Assembly (NCBI RefSeq): GCF_044904675.1
Contig: NZ_JADIKJ010000005.1
Span: forward strand, 143,284 to 207,283
DNA length: 64,000 nt
Direction: 5' to 3'
Source: Dyella_B jejuensis
GTDB taxonomy: Bacteria; Pseudomonadota; Gammaproteobacteria; Xanthomonadales; Rhodanobacteraceae
The translations under genes were made by a program, and so were the position numbers. Below, piece by piece: positions 17,058-24,495 of this stretch; positions within the stretch are counted from its first letter, which is position 1, and each line of letters opens with the position of its first letter. The notes under the pieces are model-generated. The model made no database searches, was not told where the DNA came from, and saw nothing but the letters and a program-made list of their open reading frames with translations.

Positions 17058-17459
17058 TTGCAAGCCATCGACACGCTCACACCCTGCCCTTGCGGCAACG
17101 CCGCCGGTTATGCGCGCTGCTGCGGGCCACTGCACGAAGGCGATATCGCTCCCACCGCCGAGCACTTGATGCGTTCGCGCTACAGCGCCTATGTGCTCAA
17201 GCGTGAAGACTACCTGCTCGCCACCTGGCACCCCGATACACGTCCCGCCAGCCTGAATCTCGCGGCGCAACACCCTTCGCCCACGTGGCTCGGCCTGGAA
17301 GTCAAGCATCACGCGCAGGAGGGCGATGAGGCCACGGTGGAATTCGTGGCGCGTCTTCGCCACGGCGGCGGCAAGGCGCAGCGCATGCATGAAATCAGCC
17401 GTTTCGTGCGCAAGCACGACCGCTGGTATTATTTGGACGGCCATTTTCCGGAACATTGA
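17058..17459 (+). CDS. YchJ-family SEC-C motif protein
   Basis: A 133-residue protein with the zinc-binding SEC-C-like motif CPCGNAAGYARCCGPLH near the N-terminus and the YchJ/NTF2-like domain (AEHLMRSRYSAYVLKREDYLLATWHP, WLGLEV, EFVARLRHGG, HEISRFVRKHDRWYYLDG). Function is unknown; a metal-binding or scaffold role is plausible. A TTG at 17058 is the only start-like codon between the in-frame stop at 17037-17039 and the zinc motif. A strong ribosome-binding site (AGGAGGTGA) with an ATG at 17021 lies just upstream but in a different frame, so either the start is non-canonical or there is a small frameshift here. Confidence 0.78.
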   Translation: MQAIDTLTPCPCGNAAGYARCCGPLHEGDIAPTAEHLMRSRYSAYVLKREDYLLATWHPDTRPASLNLAAQHPSPTWLGLEVKHHAQEGDEATVEFVARLRHGGGKAQRMHEISRFVRKHDRWYYLDGHFPEH

Positions 17460-17489
17460 ACAGACGGCCAAACGCCATCGGAAGGCACA

Positions 17490-18251
17490 TCAGGCGATCC
17501 AGCGCCATTCGCTTTCGCCCTCGAAATGTCCCGAAGGCCCGAAGCGTCGCTCGATCACCAGTCCGCTTCCGTCATAGCCGATGGCCACGATCGTGCTGGC
17601 GCGGGTGCCATAGGTCTCGCCCCGAATGAACGCCGATGACAACCAGCGCTCGCGCTCCAATCCCACGCCGGTGTCCGGCAGCGCTTCGTCTGGCGCGGGC
17701 CGTTCGTCGGCCAGCGCGTGGAATATCGGCGCAAAATCCGCGTCGCGGCCTGCGTCCATCCATGCCTGCAAGCGCTCCATCAGCAGCCGCGTCTTCGGCC
17801 ACGGCGTATTGAAATCGGCGTTGGAAAGGCCATGCACGCCGGCCGCAATGGGCTGCGCCCGGGCCGTCGGACGGTTGCCGATATAGAAACCGTGACCGGC
17901 ATCGAACGTAAGCAAGTTGAATGGACGATAGCCGGTCGCCGCCGCGAGCAGCTTGCGCGCATGCCCAGGCGCATCGTCCGCACCGGCGAGATAATCCGTG
18001 GCAAGCAAGCCACGCGATACGCCATGCTGCGGATCGCGCGGATCGCGCACATTGGTTACCACGCAGCAACGTCCCGCTTCGGTAACACCCAACCACGTTC
18101 CGCCCGCTTCCAGATCGCGGCCGCCAATGATCGGCAAATCGTTCCAACGCGCCAAGGCCGCGCTCGGCCGGGCATGGAATTCATCACGATTGCCGGCCAG
18201 CAGCAGCCGCCAGCGGGGATGGACTTGCCAGGCAAACGCGATCAGGCACAT
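17490..18251 (-). CDS. NRDE (Tango2-like) family protein
   Basis: A 253-residue protein opening MCLIAFAW with Cys2 in the position of an N-terminal nucleophile-like residue, then the defining AGNRDEFHARP motif (NRDE at 21-24), and GGTWLGVTEAGRCCVVTNVRDP and HGLSNADFNTPWPKT. The family is related to eukaryotic TANGO2, whose suggested roles are in heme or lipid handling; no reaction is proven for the bacterial proteins. The length is standard. It is convergent with ychJ, 30 bp apart. Confidence 0.88.
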   Translation of the reverse strand: MCLIAFAWQVHPRWRLLLAGNRDEFHARPSAALARWNDLPIIGGRDLEAGGTWLGVTEAGRCCVVTNVRDPRDPQHGVSRGLLATDYLAGADDAPGHARKLLAAATGYRPFNLLTFDAGHGFYIGNRPTARAQPIAAGVHGLSNADFNTPWPKTRLLMERLQAWMDAGRDADFAPIFHALADERPAPDEALPDTGVGLERERWLSSAFIRGETYGTRASTIVAIGYDGSGLVIERRFGPSGHFEGESEWRWIA

Positions 18252-18282
18252 AAGGTTTACATCTTAGGGCGATTCGCACTAT

Positions 18283-18313
18283 TCGCGTAGCCCACGTTAG
18301 CGTTGCGTGGCCG
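18283..18313. repeat. REP-like imperfect palindrome
   Basis: The stretch TATTCGCGTAGCCCACGTTA followed by GCGTTGCGTGG has the form of a REP element (GCGTAGCCC...GTTAGCG.TGCG). A related but better-paired element occurs at 39584-39614. It sits in the 261-bp gap between two minus-strand genes; no gene is seen there. Confidence 0.4.
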
Positions 18314-18463
18314 TCGGGCATAGTGCGGCGCAGGCGTGGCTGCCAAGCCGCGTCCTGCCGCATGACGACCACGCAATCGGAAGGCCCAGGGCTGTTTTGC
18401 CCGCCAGGCGGCGTCATCACTCGCGTGTGTACGGACATGCCCCTTCTCGCGCTTCCCTCTCTA

Positions 18464-18513
18464 GCGAGCAAACAGCGCGCGGCGCGGGCCGCGCGAATAA
18501 GGTGGACAGGGCC
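18464..18513 (+). repeat. 50-bp dispersed repeat (pair with 16941-16990)
   Basis: Begins GCGAGCAAACAGCGCGCGGC and ends GTGGACAGGGCC, about 80% identical to 16941-16990. Its last base touches the stop codon of the methylglyoxal synthase gene. Confidence 0.55.
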
Positions 18514-19394
18514 TAGCCCGCGCGCAGGCCCCTGCGCCGCCTCACCGCTTCGGCCCAACGCATGGCGACGCGCGGCGACGTCATGCAGACGGCCTCGTCC
18601 GTTACCGTGGTGACGGCACGTTCCAGCAATTGGATATCGGCCTCGTGCTGGCGCGCGACATGTGCGTCTTCGAAAAAGATCGCGCGCTGGCAGCAGCGCT
18701 CCAGCACCATGTCGGCAATTTGTGCGTCGCCGCCCATCGGGCCGCTCTGGTAGCGCTCCACCCATGGCTGCTCCTGCGGCCAGCCCTGGCTCCACGCCAG
18801 CTCGTTCAGCTGCTGGCCCGTGGTGCCGGTGGCGATGCGACGTGCGAAGCGCGAGAGCACGTCGAAATGATCCGCCGCATACGCCACCATCTGCGGCTTC
18901 ATTGCGTCGTGCGCGATCAGCGCAATAGTCTGCTGTTCCAGCGCGTGCAACGCATCGGCACCGGGATCGGGAGGCAATCCGGCGTGGATACGCTCCATCT
19001 CGATCCAATCACGCGCCGAGGCAAGCGTCGAAATGAAGGGTTTCTGGTGGATCACGCATTGGCGCTTCAGCGCCACCGCTTCGGGAAAGGTTGAGGATGG
19101 GTCTACCGGATTGATCAGATAGATCGCGCCATCCAGTGCCCGCTCCGCACCAGGCATGCCCACCACTTCCGCCACCAGTTTCATCAAGCCACCTTCGTGG
19201 CCATAGGGATAGCGCACCAGCCCAGGGTAATCGGCGAGCAGGCCGGCGCGATCGATCGCCGCATAGGTCCGCCCTACCGCATGCAAACCGAGCCGCAATT
19301 CGCGAATGCCCGGCTCGCACTGGCGCAGCCAGCGGAACAGCGCCGCGTCATCATGGTCGTGGTGAAGCGCGTTGGCGGCAAGGCCCATGCGCAT
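18513..19394 (-). CDS. mgsA: Methylglyoxal synthase with a duplicated, degenerate N-terminal domain
   Basis: The product has 293 residues, about twice the usual size of MgsA. The C-terminal half (about 155-285) is a normal methylglyoxal synthase: AHDAMKP (His162, Asp163), the phosphate loop TGTTG (189-193), SGPMGGD with Asp223, and His250/Asp253 matching E. coli His98/Asp101. It should convert dihydroxyacetone phosphate to methylglyoxal. The N-terminal half (about 4-136) looks like a second copy of the same fold (GLAANALHHDHDDAALFRWL, YPYGHEGGLMKLVAEV, AIYLINPVDPSS) without the TGTTG loop or the GGD aspartate, so it is probably regulatory or structural. The start at 19394 is preceded by AAGGGGA; an earlier ATG at 19457 has no such site. 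Confidence 0.85.
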   Translation of the reverse strand: MRMGLAANALHHDHDDAALFRWLRQCEPGIRELRLGLHAVGRTYAAIDRAGLLADYPGLVRYPYGHEGGLMKLVAEVVGMPGAERALDGAIYLINPVDPSSTFPEAVALKRQCVIHQKPFISTLASARDWIEMERIHAGLPPDPGADALHALEQQTIALIAHDAMKPQMVAYAADHFDVLSRFARRIATGTTGQQLNELAWSQGWPQEQPWVERYQSGPMGGDAQIADMVLERCCQRAIFFEDAHVARQHEADIQLLERAVTTVTDEAVCMTSPRVAMRWAEAVRRRRGLRAG

Positions 19395-19745
19395 GGTGTT
19401 TCCCCTTGATCTGCTTAGCTCAATGAAGCCCTGACACATGCCAATTGAAGCGAACATGCTCCGCCATGAGGTACATCAGCATCATCGGATGCTACAAGCA
19501 AATCCACTGCATACATCACCAGCGTGACGAGCGGTAACACTAACTTCACTGGCCCGGCTGCAATGGCGGCGGCTAAAAGCAGGACGAACCGGAGACGACT
19601 CAATACGAGCGAGAAAGACACGCTCAACGGATGGGCATGGCCGTATCAATAATCCGTCGGTTGGCTCGTACCGTGCAAACACAAGCGGCGCGCCGGTTTC
19701 CCGACGCGCCGCACGTTACAGCAGGACGGTTCTTTGCCCTGGGGC
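19395..19745. other. Gene-free region between mgsA and a TonB-dependent receptor
   Basis: No convincing gene is seen. A minus-strand hydrophobic frame at 19415-19627 starts at TTG without a ribosome-binding site and is not called. The region holds the terminator of the upstream receptor and presumably the mgsA promoter. Confidence 0.5.
19673..19712 (-). terminator. Probable terminator of the second TonB-dependent receptor
   Basis: On the minus strand GCGGCGCG (19712-19705) pairs with CGCGCCGC (19692-19685) across a 12-base loop and is followed by TTGTGTTTG. The T-tract is weak. It lies 34 bp after the receptor stop codon. Confidence 0.5.
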
Positions 19746-22601
19746 TTAGAACTTCACCTTCACGCCCACGTTGTAGAAGCGACCAACGATGCCAGCGTAA
19801 GAATACGTCGGGTTGTAGTTGATGCCCGCGTAGTTGGCCGGATCAAACGGCGCCTTGCGATCGAACACGTTCATGATCGACGCGGTCACGGCAACGTTGT
19901 GCGTGATGTCGTAGCTGCCGGTCAGGTCGAAATCCGTGAACGAGCTGACACGGCAGTTGGACGGCAGGAACGCCGTGCCGGCCGCGTTGAGCGCCAGACA
20001 GGAGCCAGGACCCACGCCCACGTCCATCGCCGTCTCGGAGTAACCACTGGTGTAATACACGGTACCGGTGACGGTCAGCGGGCCGTATTCGACCGTATTG
20101 GACCACGATCCACGAATACTCGGCGTACCGGCGCCCGAGGACAGGTTGTACGGTCCCTGGGTGCCGGCGAACGATTCCACCGTGCCATTGGGCAGCACCA
20201 TGCGCCAGTTGAAGATCTGCGTGCCCGACAGCTCACTGATGTAGTGGATGCTGCCGAAGTCCCAGTGGCCCTGCAGGTCGATATCAATGCCGTCGGTCTT
20301 GAGCGAGTTGGCGTTGATGTATTCGCCGATGAATTCGGCCGGACGCGCCAGCGCGGTGGGCGCCGCCGAGTCAGCCTTGTCCGGGATCACGGTGACGCCC
20401 GGGATGCCGGTAGCGCCGGTGGCGAAGTAATTGTTGATCGCATCGCCGAAGTCAGGTCCGGTGATGACATTGGTCTTCTTGATGTCGTAGTAGTCGATCG
20501 AAGCATTCAGCCAGCTAGTCGGCTGCAACACCACACCGAAGGTGAAGTTGGTGGCCTTCTCCGGCTTGATGTTCGGGTTGGCGATCGTGTACTCGGCCAA
20601 GCTATAGGGCACCGTGGCGTAAGCGCTGCCATTGTGGGCATTCACGAAGCTGGTGTACTGCGACGGATTCAGCGTAACGAAACCTTCGGCCGAGCTGGAG
20701 CCGTTCTCAGCAAAGCTCGGTGCGCGGAAGCCCTTGGAGAACGTGCCGCGGACCGCGACCCAATCCAGCGGCTTCCACTTGAAACCGACCTTCGGCGAGA
20801 AGTTGTTACCTACGTCGCTGTAATGGTCAAAGCGGCCGCCGGCGTCCAGCTCAAGCGAGTCGAGCAGCGGCATGTCAAATTCCGCGTAAGCGCCGCTCAC
20901 ATCGCGCTGGCCACGGGTCTGCGCAATACCCAGGCCCTGGTAGAGCTGGTCGGGATTGAGTGCCGGATCGTTTTGCGCTTCACGACGGAACTGCGCACCC
21001 ACGGCCAGACCCGAGGCGCCGCCTGGGAGATCGAACAATTCGCGGGTGGCGCTGAGGTCCAACGAATCCAGGTCAGAAGTGGAGGTCTTGGACAGGTTGG
21101 GCGACAGTGCCGATAGCACGGCGGCACTATTGGCGGCCGGGGTCACGAAATTGTACGCGCCGCTGGTGATGGCGCTTTGCAAAGCTGCGTAGCTGATGAA
21201 GCCGGTCTGCTGCGTATCGAGCCAATCATGGTTGATGATGACCGCGGCATCGTAGTTCCACTCGCCAGCCGTACCGGAGATATCGCCCACCACGCGCGCG
21301 TTGTGGTTATCGTAGGTATTGTTCTGCGGAATGTCGCCGAAGGCATAGTTGAGCAGCGCGTACTGGCCCGCTGCCGCAAACGGATCGTTCGGGTTGAGCT
21401 TGCCGGCATTCGGGCCAGTGGTCAGCACGGGGGGCAGAGCGATACCGTTGGTATTGTTCGGCGTGGAGACCTGGACCTGCTGCGGCGCGAACTGCGCCCA
21501 CAGCTTCGACTCCATGTAGCTAGCCGATACATAGGCCTTGGTCGTGTCGTTGATCTTGAACGTCACGCGGCCGTACAGCCCACCCTGCTCGGTCTGCGGC
21601 TGCACTTCGCCGTACTGGCCCACCTGATTCTGTTGGCAATAGCTGCCCACGCCGGGCGTGTTGATGAGCGTAGTGCCGTTGTTGCAAGCGCCCAATGGCT
21701 GGTACGACGAGCCTGGAACCTGGGTCACGCCGCCGATGTAACCGGCCGCAGGGTTGGTCAGTGTACCCGGCGCTACGGCGCCAACGGTCGAACCACGGAA
21801 GGTGGCGGGATTGCCAAAGGCGCTGTTCGGACCACCGATGCCAGAGAGATCGGCGGTGTTGAACGGATAGCTGCGCTCACGATTGAAGATGGGATTGTCC
21901 ATCTCATACTGCGCGCTGAAATAGGCGTTGTAGTGATCGGTGTCCAGGTCGCCGCCGCCGGCAAGGAAGGTGGCTTTCTTGGTGAAGCCGCCGCCATGCT
22001 GCGAATTGCCGATGTCGGCAGTCGCTTCCACGCCCTTGTAGCCGGGCTTGAGGATGATGTTGACGACGCCAGCGATCGCGTCGGCGCCGTACAGCGAAGA
22101 GGCGCCGTCCTTCAGCACTTCGATGCGCTCGACGGCAGCAAGCGGAATCGTGTTGAGGTCGACAAACGAACGCTCGCCGTCATCGGAGACCGGGTAGTCG
22201 GCGGCGCGATGACCGTCGATCAGCACCAGAGTCGAGTTCACGGTCAAACCGCGCAAAGCAACGCCCGAAGCACCCGCTGCGAAACCGTTAGTGAACGCAT
22301 TCGGAATCGAGCCGCTGTTGTCCGCGGAAATTGAACGGACCACATCGGAAATCGTGGTGTAGCCGCTGCGAGCAATTTGCTGTGCGGTGATCACGGTCAC
22401 CGGCGAGGGCGTTTCCGTATCTACCCGCGGCAGGGCCGAACCGGTCACGGTGATCGTCTGCAACTGCTTGGGGTTGCCCTGGTCTGCAGCCGGCTGTTGC
22501 GACTGATCCTGGCTGGTGGGGGCGGTCTGGGCGAAGGCGGCTCCAGCAATCGGAGCCAGCAGCAGGCCCGCCAAAGCGAGCGCAAGCTTATTACGAGTCA
22601 T
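19746..22601 (-). CDS. TonB-dependent outer-membrane receptor
   Basis: The 951-residue protein has a signal peptide (MTRNKLALAL...GAAFAQ, about 1-25), a Gln-rich linker, a TonB-box-like segment LQTITVTGSALP (about 47-58), a plug domain (ARSGYTTISDVVRS, LIDGHRAADYP, AVERIEVLKDGASSLYGADA) and a beta-barrel ending in YNVGVKVKF with a proper C-terminal Phe. This is the typical Xanthomonadales receptor type that often imports plant- or peptide-derived nutrients; the ligand is unknown. The start at 22601 has GGAGG nine bases upstream, whereas the frame start at 22643 lies inside an inverted-repeat leader. Confidence 0.93.
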   Translation of the reverse strand: MTRNKLALALAGLLLAPIAGAAFAQTAPTSQDQSQQPAADQGNPKQLQTITVTGSALPRVDTETPSPVTVITAQQIARSGYTTISDVVRSISADNSGSIPNAFTNGFAAGASGVALRGLTVNSTLVLIDGHRAADYPVSDDGERSFVDLNTIPLAAVERIEVLKDGASSLYGADAIAGVVNIILKPGYKGVEATADIGNSQHGGGFTKKATFLAGGGDLDTDHYNAYFSAQYEMDNPIFNRERSYPFNTADLSGIGGPNSAFGNPATFRGSTVGAVAPGTLTNPAAGYIGGVTQVPGSSYQPLGACNNGTTLINTPGVGSYCQQNQVGQYGEVQPQTEQGGLYGRVTFKINDTTKAYVSASYMESKLWAQFAPQQVQVSTPNNTNGIALPPVLTTGPNAGKLNPNDPFAAAGQYALLNYAFGDIPQNNTYDNHNARVVGDISGTAGEWNYDAAVIINHDWLDTQQTGFISYAALQSAITSGAYNFVTPAANSAAVLSALSPNLSKTSTSDLDSLDLSATRELFDLPGGASGLAVGAQFRREAQNDPALNPDQLYQGLGIAQTRGQRDVSGAYAEFDMPLLDSLELDAGGRFDHYSDVGNNFSPKVGFKWKPLDWVAVRGTFSKGFRAPSFAENGSSSAEGFVTLNPSQYTSFVNAHNGSAYATVPYSLAEYTIANPNIKPEKATNFTFGVVLQPTSWLNASIDYYDIKKTNVITGPDFGDAINNYFATGATGIPGVTVIPDKADSAAPTALARPAEFIGEYINANSLKTDGIDIDLQGHWDFGSIHYISELSGTQIFNWRMVLPNGTVESFAGTQGPYNLSSGAGTPSIRGSWSNTVEYGPLTVTGTVYYTSGYSETAMDVGVGPGSCLALNAAGTAFLPSNCRVSSFTDFDLTGSYDITHNVAVTASIMNVFDRKAPFDPANYAGINYNPTYSYAGIVGRFYNVGVKVKF

Positions 22602-23061
22602 TTTGAATACCCTCCAAGGTACAGCTGATTGTGAAACGCCCAACAGGAATTAACGCTTAGAGGAGTGGGGATGTTGGGCGTGTGGGGACACTGCTGAAGT
22701 CTTCCACACCCTGTACACGTCAGACAAGTCCTTAACATCACGTAATTTCTTGCGGCGACGAACCGCGAGCTATTTCTCAAGCTCTGCGCGCTAATGCTTA
22801 TATTGAAAGGACTTCCGGGAGGGACTGCCGTCAGGCGGCGTTATCGGAAGGGAACAAACCGCAGGGATTCCCGCAAAGGAGATGACAGCCGCTTAACGGA
22901 TTGCCCTTGGCGCGCGGCGCGCCCTTCCACAGGGCATCTTCCGCGCCGGGAGGCCAGAGGGCATCGGATCGGTTCGGCGTGCGGAAGGTGTATATGCCGC
23001 GCACTACCGCGTCCTTGCACAGGGGCCGCGGGCGGGCATAAGCGAAAAGCGGAGTGGCTTA
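22602..23061. other. Promoter/leader region of the second receptor; no gene seen
   Basis: A plus-strand frame starting at 22794 runs into gltD in antisense and is rejected. On the minus strand the region upstream of the receptor holds the inverted repeat CGCCCAACA...TGTTGGGCG (22637-22645 and 22672-22680, 26 bases apart), which would form a stem in the 5' leader or act as an operator. GGAGG at about 22610-22614 is the ribosome-binding site. Confidence 0.45.
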
Positions 23062-24495
23062 TCAGCCAGCCGCCGCCGATTTCAACGATGTGGCGAGCAT
23101 GCTGGCGATACTTCCACCGGCTTCCCGGCCATCGTAGACCGCGCGCACCACCAGGTCCGCACCACGCACATTGTCACCGCCGGCAAAAATGCGCGGATGG
23201 CTGGTCTGCTGCGGCAACCTGCCGGCGGCGCCGGTAATGACCTTGCCGGAGGGCGACAGCTCGACGCCGTGCGTGGCCAGCCAATCCGGCGGGCTGGGCA
23301 GGAAGCCGAACGACTGGATCACCACGTCGGCCACGATCTCCGATTCGGTGCCCGGAACATTCCGCGGTTTTGGACGTCCGTCGCCATCATCGACCAATTG
23401 CGTTTCCACCAGGCGCACGCCGCGTACTTGTCCATTTCCATTATCCAGGATCGCCACGGGCTGACGCTGGAACAAGAAGGCCACGCCTTCCTCGCGGCTG
23501 TAATTCACCTCGCGTGCGGAACCGGGCATGCCCGCTTCGTCGCGGCGATAGACACAGGTGACCGACGCGGCGCCAAGCCGGATCGCAGTGCGATTGCAAT
23601 CCATGCCGGTATCGCCACCACCGAGCACCACGACATGCTTGTCGCGGAAATCGAATACGGATGCCGGTTCGTCGCGCAGCAGGCGTTCGGTGTTGGCAAT
23701 CAGGAATGGCAAGGCGTCGTGCACGCCCCGCAGTTCTCTCCCAGGCAGCCGGGCGTCGACAAACGTGTAGGCGCCCGTGCCCACGAAAATGGCATCGTAA
23801 TCGTCGAGCAACGCACCGAATTCAACGTCGCGCCCAATCTCGCGCCCAAGCAAAAAGCGCACACCCATGCCTTCCAGCACCTCGCGCCGCGTGCGCACCA
23901 CGGCCTTGTCCAGCTTGAACGGTGGAATGCCGAAGGTGAGCAGGCCACCGATCTCGTGCTGGCGATCGTAGACATCGACGGCAACGCCGGCACGCCGGAG
24001 ACGATCGGCACAGGCGAGGCCGGCGGGACCGGCGCCGATGACGGCGACGCGATGGCCGGTTTCGCGCACGCCGGAAAGATCCGGACGCCAGCCCTGGCGC
24101 AACGCCTCGTCGGTGACCCAGCGCTCGATGCTGCCGATCGTCACCGAACCAAACGCGGTTTGCTCCAACGTGCAGGAGCCTTCGCACAGGCGATCCTGCG
24201 GGCACACGCGACCGCAGATTTCCGGCAGGGGATTGGTTTCGTGCATCAGGCTGGCCGCTTCCAGGATGCGGCCCTGCTGCACCAGCTTCAGCCAGTTGGG
24301 AATGTAGTTATGGACCGGGCAGGCGTGCTCGCAATACGGATTGCCGCAATCGATACAGCGCTCGGCCTGGGTCGTGGCCTGCGGCGAGGCGAAGTCACCG
24401 CCGATTTCGCCGTAGCCCAATACGCGGACCGCCACCGGGACCGTGCGCGGCGGCTGCCGGGGTACATCGAGAAACTGGAAAAGCTTTGCGCTCAT
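23062..24495 (-). CDS. gltD: Glutamate synthase small subunit
   Basis: The product (477 residues) is the beta subunit of NADPH-glutamate synthase. It carries two cysteine clusters for 4Fe-4S centres (CIDCGNPYCEHACP and CGRVCPQDRLCEGSC), an FAD-binding GAGPAGLACADRL, the motif GGLLTFGIPPFKLDK, and an NADPH-binding VLGGGDTGMDCNRTA. It passes electrons from NADPH to GltB, which makes glutamate from 2-oxoglutarate and glutamine-derived ammonia. It overlaps the gltB stop by four bases and is the second gene of the operon. Length and motifs are normal. Confidence 0.97.
   Translation of the reverse strand: MSAKLFQFLDVPRQPPRTVPVAVRVLGYGEIGGDFASPQATTQAERCIDCGNPYCEHACPVHNYIPNWLKLVQQGRILEAASLMHETNPLPEICGRVCPQDRLCEGSCTLEQTAFGSVTIGSIERWVTDEALRQGWRPDLSGVRETGHRVAVIGAGPAGLACADRLRRAGVAVDVYDRQHEIGGLLTFGIPPFKLDKAVVRTRREVLEGMGVRFLLGREIGRDVEFGALLDDYDAIFVGTGAYTFVDARLPGRELRGVHDALPFLIANTERLLRDEPASVFDFRDKHVVVLGGGDTGMDCNRTAIRLGAASVTCVYRRDEAGMPGSAREVNYSREEGVAFLFQRQPVAILDNGNGQVRGVRLVETQLVDDGDGRPKPRNVPGTESEIVADVVIQSFGFLPSPPDWLATHGVELSPSGKVITGAAGRLPQQTSHPRIFAGGDNVRGADLVVRAVYDGREAGGSIASMLATSLKSAAAG

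Noticed and set aside
19415..19627. A 70-codon hydrophobic minus-strand frame
   Set aside because: It starts at TTG without a ribosome-binding site, overlaps the mgsA 5' end region, and matches no family; it could be a chance hydrophobic frame.
22794..23237. A 147-codon plus-strand frame before gltD
   Set aside because: More than a third runs antisense through gltD, and the sequence is Arg-rich low complexity.
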